Shown piece by piece: positions 1-8,530 of a DNA stretch of 64,000 nt. The notes beneath the pieces were generated by a model. It worked only from the letters and a program-made list of their open reading frames with translations, had not been told where the DNA came from and did not search any database. Position 1 is the first letter of the stretch; each line of letters begins with the position of its first letter. The DNA lies in assembly GCF_021223605.1 (NCBI RefSeq), contig NZ_CP075175.1:1139001-1203000 (forward strand), written 5' to 3'. The DNA comes from Paenibacillus sp. 481 (GTDB taxonomy: Bacteria > Bacillota > Bacilli > Paenibacillales > Paenibacillaceae). A program made the translations under genes and the position numbers.

Positions 1-125
1 TCAACGCCTAACTGGTAAATTCCAACCGCAGGAGCAACCCCCCACTCAGATAGTAACTGATAGATGAAACCGGAAAGCGCCAAAATAAAATATTTGTTCT
101 TGAAACGGCTTTGAATATTTGTCAT
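1..125 (-). CDS. Phage holin, phi LC3-like (partial, C-terminus outside window)
   Basis: This ORF starts with ATG at 125 and is open to the left edge, giving about 41 residues beginning MTNIQSRFKNKYFILALSGF. The pattern of a basic start followed by a hydrophobic helix, with an RFKN-type motif, is characteristic of small phi LC3-type phage holins. These form the membrane lesion that lets endolysin out at the end of the lytic cycle. It lies directly downstream of the XhlA-type gene, the usual lysis arrangement in PBSX-like phages. The endolysin gene would be expected just beyond the left edge. Confidence 0.65.
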   Translation of the reverse strand, partial: MTNIQSRFKNKYFILALSGFIYQLLSEWGVAPAVGIYQLGV

Positions 126-130
126 AGTAA

Positions 131-442
131 TCACCCTTTCAATTTTATAAAGAAAGCAAAAATGGCAGTGACAGTACCTGTGACACACGCTCCCGTCACT
201 GTCCGCCAAAGCCATTTTTGATTGTCTTCTATTTTATTGACTTCTTCTTTAAAATCTTCTCTTGTTTCACTAAGGCGATGATGCGCCGACTTACCTTGAT
301 CAAGTGCTTCCTCAGCAATTGACCTCACGGCCTCAACCTTGTGTGGCAAATCACGTATGACGTCAACTTTTGCCTCAAGTCGAGCTAAATCGACCCTGAC
401 ATTTACTAAAGTTTCGGTCACAGCTTTCATTTCTTCGGACAC
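131..442 (-). CDS. XhlA-type lysis-associated membrane protein
   Basis: A 103-residue protein with a long charged helical region (about residues 1-75) followed by one C-terminal membrane segment (about 78-99) ending in FFIKLKG. This architecture matches haemolysin XhlA of PBSX-type prophages, which sits beside the holin and assists lysis. It lies between the tail fibre gene and the holin fragment on the same strand. The N-terminal half has coiled-coil-like heptads. The family call rests on size, topology and position. Confidence 0.75.
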   Translation of the reverse strand: MSEEMKAVTETLVNVRVDLARLEAKVDVIRDLPHKVEAVRSIAEEALDQGKSAHHRLSETREDFKEEVNKIEDNQKWLWRTVTGACVTGTVTAIFAFFIKLKG

Positions 443-462
443 CTCTTCTCACCTCCTTCAAT

Positions 463-1647
463 CTAAAATCCGTAGAGGGAAAATCCTGCGTGATGCCACC
501 CAAAACCAAAATCAGCAGGAGTACGTTGAACTTCTCTGGCACGTACCTTAACTGAACCTGCTAGATATTCGATGTCTATGGCAAACTGCATCACACTACC
601 ACCGCCGTTGCGTACCCATCTGATCTTAATCTCACCTGTGGGCGCATTATTCGCGCGGATATGCCCTACATCATTTTCAAACTGGTACGACCCAAGTGCG
701 TCACTCCCCGTATGATATGTTGAAAGATGAAATCCAATAGGAGTACTAAAAGGAGTGGTTACTGTGACCCATTGTCCAAGCGGCAAGAACACAGCTGCAA
801 AATGCGTTTGCACAGTAGGAGGCCCTGATTGAATTTGGCGCACCATAGCTGCCAACTCAGCCCAGGTATTGTTGATGGTCGCTGGCATTCCTTTGGCAAT
901 GAGCGACGCGACCACCGCTGCCTTAGCGTCATTGCCATACTGCTTTGCCAGCGCCGCCTCATCGTACACTTTTTTCAGAGCGCTTGCTGTTGGCGCCAAA
1001 TTGAGCGCTGTGCTTGTGACTGAATCTATTAGTTGGACTATCCCCTGCGTAGTGACTGTTGCTTTAGGTAGCGCTTCTGCCGTGTGACTGTGTTGTGCTG
1101 GGGCTGCGCCAATTGATGTCACCGTTACTTCTTTAATTTTTAGCTCAGTGTATTGCTTTACCCTAATTTCAGCCGCCGCGATTTCTTCGGGTTTTGCCCA
1201 AACGAGTGATGCATCAATTGTTGCGACTACATTAGTTGCTCCATTGATGATCAATATCGCGTCGAGCGCTTTTTCAATTACATCGGGACCGCCACCAGGA
1301 GGAAGGAATTCAGCAGTTTGCCCCGAATTGGCGTAGGCATACAGTATTTCACCCTCTGTCGGGTCCTGTGCAAAAATACCAATCTCGCGCAAGTAGAAGC
1401 CCGCTACGATGTCTTTATTTGTGATGACAGTTCCAACAACTGCTTTCCCCTCGCCTTGGAGGGCCAATTTGGCAACACCTAATGATTTTTTCTCACTGAT
1501 AAGTCTATTCAAGCTGATAGGGTCGGAAGTTCCTAGCTGACCGTCACCGAGTGCGAAACGGGTATAACGTAACTGCACTCCGGTTTGAGCCTTGGCGTGA
1601 AGATTTCGACCTTTTTGTGTCAGTGTGAATCCGTTAAACGCAGCCAT
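463..1647 (-). CDS. Phage tail fibre protein (tail-collar fibre N-terminal domain)
   Basis: A 394-residue protein whose first 150 residues (MAAFNGFTLTQKGRNLHAKA onward, with the FALGDG motif) match the tail-collar fibre domain found at the N-terminus of many myophage fibres (DUF3751-type). Around residues 185-235 there is a tail-fibre-repeat-like stretch beginning with HSH and containing TTQGIVQL. The C-terminal 130 residues are rich in Trp, Gly and Tyr and presumably form the receptor-binding tip. It follows gene I directly, as P2 gene H does. No chaperone gene of the P2 G type is seen downstream. Confidence 0.8.
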   Translation of the reverse strand: MAAFNGFTLTQKGRNLHAKAQTGVQLRYTRFALGDGQLGTSDPISLNRLISEKKSLGVAKLALQGEGKAVVGTVITNKDIVAGFYLREIGIFAQDPTEGEILYAYANSGQTAEFLPPGGGPDVIEKALDAILIINGATNVVATIDASLVWAKPEEIAAAEIRVKQYTELKIKEVTVTSIGAAPAQHSHTAEALPKATVTTQGIVQLIDSVTSTALNLAPTASALKKVYDEAALAKQYGNDAKAAVVASLIAKGMPATINNTWAELAAMVRQIQSGPPTVQTHFAAVFLPLGQWVTVTTPFSTPIGFHLSTYHTGSDALGSYQFENDVGHIRANNAPTGEIKIRWVRNGGGSVMQFAIDIEYLAGSVKVRAREVQRTPADFGFGWHHAGFSLYGF

Positions 1648-2213
1648 TATGTCACCACCTGTTCTATTGTTAATTTTTCGCCCATGTGCAAAGCACCTGC
1701 AAAATACAAATTCATATTTTCGGTCTGTGAAATAACGATCTTTTCAAGCCGAGCACTCAACCGAGTCACAGATTCGACAGCCTTTATAAACTCTTGTGCC
1801 TTTGAGGTGGTCACATCCGGATTGTTCGTAATAACCCTGTAATGATAGGGCTGTCCGCCATATTCAAACCATTCCTCGACTTTGCCTTCACCAAAAAGGG
1901 ATGTCACCAATTCCTCTATAGCGCTCGGCGTTGCCTTACGCCTATGCCATGGAATCGCATTTTTAACAAGCTCCCGCCTCTGCTGCAACGGAAGAGTAGG
2001 ATCATAGAAATCGACGTGAAACTCCCAAGCCAGATCGTCCACTTCTTCGTCGGTCAATTCGTCCATACGTGAAAAGCGTGGCAGCTGCCTGATTTCTTCT
2101 ATGAGCTCATCCAATTCTCTATCAATGGCTATAGCTGCCGCTTTAATATTTGGATCTTTAGCTACGTTAGAAGGTAGCAGATCGAGCAAACTAACACGGA
2201 CAATATCAATCAT
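1647..2213 (-). CDS. Phage tail protein I (P2 gpI-like baseplate protein)
   Basis: A 188-residue protein with the gpI signature. An N-terminal LLPSNVA/D segment is followed by acidic helices, a DELAWEFHVDFYDP-like block (here LAWEFHVDFYDP) and the downstream HRRKATPSAIEELV motif. In P2-like phages gpI is part of the baseplate wedge and is encoded after J. The gene overlaps J by 8 bases and abuts the fibre gene, so the block is probably translationally coupled. Length and order agree with the family. Confidence 0.88.
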   Translation of the reverse strand: MIDIVRVSLLDLLPSNVAKDPNIKAAAIAIDRELDELIEEIRQLPRFSRMDELTDEEVDDLAWEFHVDFYDPTLPLQQRRELVKNAIPWHRRKATPSAIEELVTSLFGEGKVEEWFEYGGQPYHYRVITNNPDVTTSKAQEFIKAVESVTRLSARLEKIVISQTENMNLYFAGALHMGEKLTIEQVVT

Positions 2214-3330
2214 CAGCCAGCCCCCTATACGTCACAGTAGGCGTCGAGGTAACCGCTATTTCGGCGGCTGCAATCACTCCATACGTCGGGCTAACGACAT
2301 CGACACGATGAGCTCCCGCCAACATTACTCGTCGTATAAGTTCAGACGGGTTAACATCACGCCCTAACTTTGACTTTTGCCACACCACAAAATCATTCAC
2401 CGCTTGCGCAACAGCAGACTGTATGGTGACTGCTTCCGCCGCACGCTCACGAATAATCCAATACGAAAGATCTATGGTGTATGGTTTTGTCGTCGGTGCT
2501 GCAACCGTAACCCTGTCGGTGAGAGGTCGAACTTTTCTATCGTTTAATGCCACGGTGACAGCATTAAGAATGTCCTGCGTCGGCATCCCGCCACCAGTCA
2601 GAAGTGGAACAACCCGAACCTCTCCAGGTGCTGGCGAGCTCACACTAACATCAATAATTGCTGGGCTGGCAGTCTTAGCCCAATATTGATATGCCCCAAC
2701 AGGTCCGGCCACAGAAAATGATTCAGGCGCCGTTCGTATGCGATCACGGTATGAGTCATCAGATTCTATTTCTGCTCCACCACTGCTTTCAGTATTGTTA
2801 CGTACATTTGCAACAAAAGGTATAGGGTCAACGAGGGTATCAATTTGTCCTACCAAAAATCCGTTTCCTACTAATCCCGATGTGGTGCAAGAGCACGCTA
2901 TGTCAAGAGATAGCTCCCCTGGTCGTATTTCCGCCACATTGTCAGTTACGAAGAACAGTTGGCTCCCGCCACCTGTCACCCTTGTACCTGCTGGAATAGT
3001 AACCGCAGACGGGCGCGGCGCGGAAAGCGTGAACCTAACAGTCGTCTTTGCCGCTGCTGCTGGTAACCGCTTAGTTTCCGAGCGTGCACCAATATGGTCT
3101 AGGAAATCTCCCCTAGCGTATTTCAAATGATCCAACTTTTTGCCATGGTTTATAAGAACGTGTTGATGGCTCAACATTTGTGCCGTAGCCAATAAAAAAA
3201 GGCGTATCGGGTCCGCAGGAAATAATTTGCGACCTGATACTGCCTCAAACGTGGAAACTAAGTTGTTAATAGTTTTGTTTACGTCTTCATCAACGAAAGT
3301 TATGTCTGGTAATTGGTTTAAACTACTCAC
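2206..3330 (-). CDS. Baseplate assembly protein J (P2 gpJ-like)
   Basis: A 374-residue protein of the baseplate J family, which forms the wedge arms of contractile phage baseplates. Visible family features are the central SGGAEIESDDSYRDRIRTAP block (around residues 185-205), typical of gpJ, and the preceding Ala/Gly-rich beta segments with PAGTRVTGG. It overlaps gene W upstream by 8 bases and gene I downstream by 8 bases. The W-J-I order is the canonical P2 order. Confidence 0.92.
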   Translation of the reverse strand: MSSLNQLPDITFVDEDVNKTINNLVSTFEAVSGRKLFPADPIRLFLLATAQMLSHQHVLINHGKKLDHLKYARGDFLDHIGARSETKRLPAAAAKTTVRFTLSAPRPSAVTIPAGTRVTGGGSQLFFVTDNVAEIRPGELSLDIACSCTTSGLVGNGFLVGQIDTLVDPIPFVANVRNNTESSGGAEIESDDSYRDRIRTAPESFSVAGPVGAYQYWAKTASPAIIDVSVSSPAPGEVRVVPLLTGGGMPTQDILNAVTVALNDRKVRPLTDRVTVAAPTTKPYTIDLSYWIIRERAAEAVTIQSAVAQAVNDFVVWQKSKLGRDVNPSELIRRVMLAGAHRVDVVSPTYGVIAAAEIAVTSTPTVTYRGLADD

Positions 3331-3649
3331 CTTCCCCCTCCTCCACTAAACCATATCTCACAATCGGGATGAGTTGTCCCAACTGCTCTCCATCCTCATA
3401 AACTACTTCTATTACTTGTACGCGATGTTCGTACGTGTGAATAGCTGTTATGATCTCACCTGTCATTCTCGCTTGCACAAGTTCTTGCGGCTCGTCCAGC
3501 ATGGAAGCGTCAAAACCAAACTCCCTATCCAATGGTACGCTACCGACCATCGTCCCCAAAATGGTACGTAAGTTTTGATTGATCTCTTCAATTCCATCCG
3601 GAGCAAAGTCGATACCTGTGCTTTCTCTCCTAACTTCAAATGTTCGCAT
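3323..3649 (-). CDS. Baseplate wedge protein W (gp25/gpW-type lysozyme-like)
   Basis: A 108-residue protein of the GPW/gp25 family that joins the baseplate wedge to the tube and sheath. The block INQNLRTILGTMVGSVPLDREFG (around residues 25-46) is the family hallmark (I-x-LIL-x-T-x-G-ERV/P-x-RP/EFG). It also carries the expected EPR-type region and C-terminal beta strands. It is followed immediately by J with an 8-base overlap. In phage T4 the homologue is gp25. Confidence 0.92.
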   Translation of the reverse strand: MRTFEVRRESTGIDFAPDGIEEINQNLRTILGTMVGSVPLDREFGFDASMLDEPQELVQARMTGEIITAIHTYEHRVQVIEVVYEDGEQLGQLIPIVRYGLVEEGEGE

Positions 3650-3650
3650 C

Positions 3651-4055
3651 TTATCGCCTCACATTACGAACGTACTCTTCCAAGTTAACTGTGACACCGC
3701 CAGATAGAATTCTACCCTTGTTGTCTATTTGCTCCCATTTTTGTTCCACTGATGTGATGACCCACATTCCGGTTCCGATCGTTCTGCCGCCAACAATGAG
3801 TGGAACAGCTTTTCCGGTGGCTGCGAGCTGCTGCAATTTTGCCATTTCATTAATCGGGTTCATGCCACGTTGTATGCTAAATTGCATCGCAAATGAAGCC
3901 GTATCAAGGTTAGGCCCTATCCATTGAGTTAGCGGCTTGCGACCAAGTACTTCATGCTTTGCCCACCGTCCAGCAGTGCTACGACTGAACCCGTCGAAAG
4001 TACGTATCTTTTGGTTTGTGGCCACGAAAACTATTCCACCGAGTGAACCGATCAT
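3651..4055 (-). CDS. Phage tail protein U (P2 gpU-like)
   Basis: A 134-residue protein of the P2 GpU family. It starts MIGSLGGIVFVAT and carries the family motif WAKHEVLGRKPLTQWIG around residues 32-49, which normally reads as R-W-x-x-H-E-x-I-x-x-P-x-L-E-x-x-G. It lies between V and W here, whereas in P2 it is next to the tape measure gene. It overlaps gene V by 4 bases. The role in tail completion is taken from P2. Confidence 0.88.
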   Translation of the reverse strand: MIGSLGGIVFVATNQKIRTFDGFSRSTAGRWAKHEVLGRKPLTQWIGPNLDTASFAMQFSIQRGMNPINEMAKLQQLAATGKAVPLIVGGRTIGTGMWVITSVEQKWEQIDNKGRILSGGVTVNLEEYVRNVRR

Positions 4056-4486
4056 GGTGAGATACCGCCATGTGAAATTTTACCTGTCACTGTGAGGTTG
4101 CCTTCGATTCGCACACCATCTGGCGCTTTAATGGTTGTTTTACCTTCGACTACGATACCGCTCATCGCTTTTATATTCAGTATTTTTGTCTCACTGTCAT
4201 AAAAAACAAAACTACCATCTTCAAACCAAACACCGAGCTGGCTTGATTTAGTAGTCGGCGGCTTGTCATCTTCCCCATAATAAGAGCCAATGCAAAACCC
4301 CTGATCATCGTCAAAAACACAAACAACCATGTCCCCAACTGCAGACATGGCGTAGACTTTTGCGCTATTGGTTTGCAAAAAGACAATAGGCAGCTCGTCA
4401 GACACTATGTCGTCCTGATCAGCAAATGTGACACGGACAGTTGCTTGAGCTGCATTTACGCTTGAAACTGTACCGATGCGGATCAT
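4052..4486 (-). CDS. Baseplate spike / assembly protein V (P2 gpV-like)
   Basis: A 144-residue protein with an N-terminal OB-fold (MIRIGTVSSVNAAQATVRVTF, residues 1-21), the AVGDMVVCVFDDD strand (about 50-63), the GxCIGSYY turn and a C-terminal repeat of short beta segments (LNIKA..IVVEG..TTIKAP..VRIEG..LTVTG). This is the layout of the P2 gpV membrane-piercing spike. It is shorter than P2 gpV, and no HxH apex motif is visible. It lies in the D-V-U-W order of a contractile baseplate. Confidence 0.85.
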   Translation of the reverse strand: MIRIGTVSSVNAAQATVRVTFADQDDIVSDELPIVFLQTNSAKVYAMSAVGDMVVCVFDDDQGFCIGSYYGEDDKPPTTKSSQLGVWFEDGSFVFYDSETKILNIKAMSGIVVEGKTTIKAPDGVRIEGNLTVTGKISHGGISP

Positions 4487-4487
4487 G

Positions 4488-5522
4488 CTACCACCCCAAT
4501 ACTTTTCTTATTTCTAAGTCGGTACGGTATCCACCTGAACCAACGGCATGCTTTGCACTCACAATGATGTACTTGCCATCGAATCGACCGAAGTCTTTTA
4601 GTTGGATTGTAGCGCCTGCTGCCAGCCTAACGTCACCCATCATGGACAAGCTTGCTTTTCCGACTTCTTTATTTTTTTCTCGTAACTTCTTCTTCGCCAA
4701 TCGTATGCCTGCAGCTTGAGAGTCTATCTTTTCTTTAATTCGCAATGTCGGTCCCGTCTTCGGTGCGCCTGGCGGTGTGTACGAAGCTTGTATTGTTTTT
4801 GTCATCTTCTTTTTTTTATGTTGATACGTAACAACACAAGAACGATACGCCGCTCCTGATGTACTCCAGCTAAACGAATACGAACTGACATTGCTTTCCC
4901 CGCGGTTAATCGTCATAATTGGCGCCTGTTGCTCAAATTTTGCTTCATCAAACAACACGAGCTTTCCGCCTGTGATCTTGATAGCCACCCCTTCTTTAAT
5001 GCAAGCATCCATAAGAAAAGCCATGTCGGACTGGTCTTGCTGTTCAATGCGATCATACGTTGTGTCATCTGCGCTGAAAAAAAGCTTCAAACCTGCCCTT
5101 TTTGCGATGTCACGTGCTAGGGTTGATAGTTTTACCTTTTCCCATGCCCTAGTTCGTTTTTCATGGCGAATTGACGCACTTACTGGCAAAGATAAGGCTT
5201 TGATCTGCACTGTGTCCGGTGGACCAGCGAAGTCCACGGCATCCACGGAAAATGTCCCGCACGGAAGCTTCATGGTCTCGCCGTGTTTAAACCAGTTGTG
5301 CGTGATGATTTCCGCCTTGATTTTATCTCCCGCCATCGAAATCCAGTCCGATTGCCAGCGGCGTTCGCGGTCTGCAAGTGTGAGCTGCAAGTCATCTAAG
5401 TAGCCAGGTGCCGCATCCGAGTAATTGAAATCAATCAACCAATCGGATAACGGCCCTGAAATGTCTTTTCCGTTATATGTGAGTTTCAGTTCTGCGCGGC
5501 GAGCGCTCATGATTTTGGTCAA
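4488..5522 (-). CDS. Late control gene D protein (P2 gpD-like, baseplate hub)
   Basis: A 344-residue protein of the gpD/gp27-like family, which builds the hub that holds the spike. Diagnostic stretches are an N-terminal region ending in SWLIDFNYSD-like text, LTLADRERRWQSDWI (around 46-60) and the central IEQQDQSDMAFLMDACIKEG block (around 160-180). It overlaps the gpX gene upstream by 4 bases (an ATGA junction) and precedes V. The name late control is historical from P2; no regulatory role is implied. Confidence 0.9.
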   Translation of the reverse strand: MTKIMSARRAELKLTYNGKDISGPLSDWLIDFNYSDAAPGYLDDLQLTLADRERRWQSDWISMAGDKIKAEIITHNWFKHGETMKLPCGTFSVDAVDFAGPPDTVQIKALSLPVSASIRHEKRTRAWEKVKLSTLARDIAKRAGLKLFFSADDTTYDRIEQQDQSDMAFLMDACIKEGVAIKITGGKLVLFDEAKFEQQAPIMTINRGESNVSSYSFSWSTSGAAYRSCVVTYQHKKKKMTKTIQASYTPPGAPKTGPTLRIKEKIDSQAAGIRLAKKKLREKNKEVGKASLSMMGDVRLAAGATIQLKDFGRFDGKYIIVSAKHAVGSGGYRTDLEIRKVLGW

Positions 5523-5731
5523 TCATCGTCACCTCGTTTCCACGGAGGCAATGTATCCGCACTTTCAATTGGCGCGTCCGGTACAAACAGCTTCACTCCT
5601 GAACCAAATACAACTATGTGAGCGTAATCAGGGTTGGCGTTCATGAGTAGTGTCATTTTCCGCTCATCGCCGTACATCCTGTGAGCAACGATGTCCCATG
5701 TGTCGCCCTGTATCGTTACATATTGTCTCAT
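5519..5731 (-). CDS. Tail protein X (P2 gpX-like, LysM fold)
   Basis: A 70-residue protein starting MRQYVTIQGDTWDIVAHRMY. The QGDTWD..A motif and the following MNANPDYAHIVVFGSGVKLFVPD stretch are those of P2 gpX, a small LysM-like tail protein. It overlaps the D gene by 4 bases and abuts the tape measure gene, so T, X and D probably form a translationally coupled block. Confidence 0.92.
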   Translation of the reverse strand: MRQYVTIQGDTWDIVAHRMYGDERKMTLLMNANPDYAHIVVFGSGVKLFVPDAPIESADTLPPWKRGDDD

Positions 5732-8526
5732 TACTTCATACTCACCCGCCCAACTTGTTGTTTGAAAGCATTGAATTGGCGCTCAAAATCCGGTTGAGTG
5801 GCTGCAACAGCTCTTTTAACTACTTGCTCATCAGCATTCCCGTGGACGATTATTGTTGGACTAAAGATAAAGTCCCCAACCGTTGTTGTTCCGCCGCCTC
5901 CACGTGGTGTTACACCAAGCATGCTACCAGCAGTTTTCCACAAATCCATTGAGCGCTGCGAGTTGTTTATGGGGACAATTACTTCCTTGTCTCCGCCTTC
6001 TCCAATCCACGCCAATTCCGGACGGGAAACAATGCCCCCCTCCGCATAGCCTTTGACTTTTTCAAGCAGCGGAATCTGCACTCCAAACTTGCCTCCACCA
6101 GGAAGGTCAAAGCTAATAGAGTTCATGCTCTCAATTGCACCGTTTATCAGGTCTATTGCAATGTTAATTGGCGCAACTAGAAACTCTCCTAAGCCTTTAA
6201 ATATCCCAATGAAAATATCTTTTACGCCTTGCCAAGCACCCTCCCAGTTACCCGTAAAAACATTTGTGATAAAGTCGGTGATCCCTTTAAAGGCGATCAA
6301 TAATCCGTCGATAACACCTTCTACACCGTCTATTGCCGTCATAACGACGTTTTCGATGATTGGAAAACATTCGTTGAATGCGTTAAACAACTCATCCAAG
6401 ATTGGCTTTACAAATTCAAAAATTGCGTTGAATGCGTCTCCGATGCTGTTAGCAATTTCAACGATGCGTGGCAGAAAAGCATCCATCATGGACGAAAGTT
6501 TTGGGAAAACCTTAGTGGCTAGAAAATCAAATATTTTTGAGATAACCGGCCATATCTTGTCCATTAGGTATGTCACCACTGGCATCAGTGCATCGGTAAT
6601 TTCAAGCCCCACTTCATAAAATGTAGCACCGATGGACGCCACAACGGGAATTACTTGGGCGATGATACTGCCGATGGACTCTATCACTGACATGACATGC
6701 GGCTTAATATCGGTCCACAGCGCGATCATACTTTCTTTTATCGCGCCGACTTTTTGAAATGTACCATCCATGCCCGCAGAATCCAAACCACTCATAAAAA
6801 GATCTTTTACAAATACCATCGCATTACCTACACCCTGAAATGCGACTCGGACTGCTGCTCCCCATGATTTCGCTTGATCTGACTCTAGCCATGTTGTCAT
6901 ACTACCTACAAAATCAGCAGCAGCCGTTGCTACTTTTTTGATTAGCGGCATTGTTGGTAATAATGCCGCAATTTGTAGCGTCTCCATCGCGCCCGAAAAT
7001 TGTTCGACTGCTCCCTTCGCGTTATCCATTTTTCCTTTCGCAACATCTAACGCGGTAGTCTCACTCATTTCTTTGTTAAACTTCTTTACTCCCTCGGCCC
7101 CTGCCTCGAAGAGAATATTTCCAGCTCGTACAGCATCAGATCCGAACATTGTTTGAAGCGCCTGCGCTCTTTGCTGATCAGTTAAATGTTTCATGGATTT
7201 TTGCAATAATCCAGAGATTTGACTGAGATCTTTCAGCTTGCCTTTAGCCGTGAAGAACTGGTTGGCACCTTTCGATGTCATCAATCCTAATTGATGGAAA
7301 AGTTTAATTTGCTCTTTGCTCTTAGGTTGGAGTGTCGCAAGCATCGTTTTTAACGATGTACCAGCATCAGACCCTTTGAGTCCCTTATTTGCGAAAAGCC
7401 CCATCGCTATGCTAGTGTCACGAAACGTCATTCCAACGCCCGAAGCAACAGCAGAAACGGCCGATAAACTGTATCTCATCTCTTCAACACTGGTGGCTGA
7501 GGCATTTGCTACCCCAGCAAGAATATTCGCAGCATCAGCAGCTTTCATTCCATCTTTTGAATATGCGTTCATCGCTGTGGACATGATTTCGGCAGCCTCA
7601 GCGAGTTCAACTCCTCCTGCAGCAGCGAGGTTCAAAGACGCTTCAAGCCCGTCCCCCATTACTTGTTTAGTAGACATGCCCGCTTTGATCAATTCCTCCA
7701 TGCCCTGTGCAGCTTCAAGAGCTGAGTATTTTGTCGTTGCCCCCATTTTCAATGCAAGAGCTTGAACCTTACCCATTTCATTGTTAGCGAGACCGCCCAG
7801 TACCTGAACTGAATCAATCTGTGCCTCAAAATCCATTGCTTTTTTCGTGGAACTACCGACCGCATATGCAGCTCCAGCTCCAACAGCGAGTGCAGGTGCT
7901 GACATAAGAGCCGCACCTACAAAGGCCCCACCCGCTGCACCTCCAGCTCCGCCCCTACCCCCAGCACCTCCAGAACCCGGACTAGGCCCGTGCATACCTT
8001 GGATTCGCCTCATCTGCTGCTCTAAATCCCTTATTTGCTCAACGTATGTTCGAATGTCGCTGCCAAACTGGTTTGAAGGCATTCGTATCGAGCGAATGCT
8101 TCGCAAGGAGTGTTCTACGCTACGTAAATCCGGTACGAGATCACGCAGTTCTCGTTTTAGGCCGGCAAAGACATTCGCCGGACCCCGAAATCTCCTGAAT
8201 TTGAGTTCTAATTTGTCTATACCATTTTCGACTTGTTCAATGTAGTTCTGTATCCCATTCCCTAAGTGATTAGATGGCATTCGTATCGAGCGCATGCTTC
8301 GCAAGGAGTGTTCTACGCTACGTAAGTCAGGTACTAGCTCGCGGGTTTCTCTTTTCAAACTTGCGAAGACGTTGGTGGGCCCACGAAAACTCCTAAATCG
8401 TAGTTCTAGCTTTTTAACTCCATCTTCTATCATTTCCAAGTCACTTACCGCAGTTTGCATGGTGTTAGAGTAGTTTGACTGGAATTTGGCCGCTAACTCA
8501 AAAGCAATTTTATAAATTTTAGACAT
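5731..8526 (-). CDS. Tail tape measure protein (P2 gpT-like)
   Basis: A 931-residue tape measure protein, which sets tail length and is ejected during infection. The central TP901-type core is visible around residues 195-420 (Gly/Ala-rich segment, then FEAQIDSVQVLGG, TKYSALEAAQGMEELIKAG and SDAGTSLKTMLATL). Hydrophobic segments lie between about 555 and 790. The N-terminus contains a 66-residue tandem duplication (about residues 38-103 and 104-169), also clear in the DNA with a 198-bp period. Start ATG 8526 lies 4 bases after the stop of the frameshifted E+E' reading frame. Confidence 0.93.
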   Translation of the reverse strand: MSKIYKIAFELAAKFQSNYSNTMQTAVSDLEMIEDGVKKLELRFRSFRGPTNVFASLKRETRELVPDLRSVEHSLRSMRSIRMPSNHLGNGIQNYIEQVENGIDKLELKFRRFRGPANVFAGLKRELRDLVPDLRSVEHSLRSIRSIRMPSNQFGSDIRTYVEQIRDLEQQMRRIQGMHGPSPGSGGAGGRGGAGGAAGGAFVGAALMSAPALAVGAGAAYAVGSSTKKAMDFEAQIDSVQVLGGLANNEMGKVQALALKMGATTKYSALEAAQGMEELIKAGMSTKQVMGDGLEASLNLAAAGGVELAEAAEIMSTAMNAYSKDGMKAADAANILAGVANASATSVEEMRYSLSAVSAVASGVGMTFRDTSIAMGLFANKGLKGSDAGTSLKTMLATLQPKSKEQIKLFHQLGLMTSKGANQFFTAKGKLKDLSQISGLLQKSMKHLTDQQRAQALQTMFGSDAVRAGNILFEAGAEGVKKFNKEMSETTALDVAKGKMDNAKGAVEQFSGAMETLQIAALLPTMPLIKKVATAAADFVGSMTTWLESDQAKSWGAAVRVAFQGVGNAMVFVKDLFMSGLDSAGMDGTFQKVGAIKESMIALWTDIKPHVMSVIESIGSIIAQVIPVVASIGATFYEVGLEITDALMPVVTYLMDKIWPVISKIFDFLATKVFPKLSSMMDAFLPRIVEIANSIGDAFNAIFEFVKPILDELFNAFNECFPIIENVVMTAIDGVEGVIDGLLIAFKGITDFITNVFTGNWEGAWQGVKDIFIGIFKGLGEFLVAPINIAIDLINGAIESMNSISFDLPGGGKFGVQIPLLEKVKGYAEGGIVSRPELAWIGEGGDKEVIVPINNSQRSMDLWKTAGSMLGVTPRGGGGTTTVGDFIFSPTIIVHGNADEQVVKRAVAATQPDFERQFNAFKQQVGRVSMK
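8058..8455 (-). repeat. 198-bp tandem duplication in the tape measure gene
   Basis: Two adjacent copies of a 198-bp unit encode 66-residue repeats (KKLELRFRSFRGPTNVFA and DKLELKFRRFRGPANVFA begin the two copies). The shared block cattcgtatcgagcg occurs at about 8080 and 8278, exactly 198 bases apart. Protein identity between copies is high while DNA differences are scattered. This indicates an in-frame duplication that has been kept under selection. Confidence 0.9.
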
Positions 8527-8530
8527 CCAC

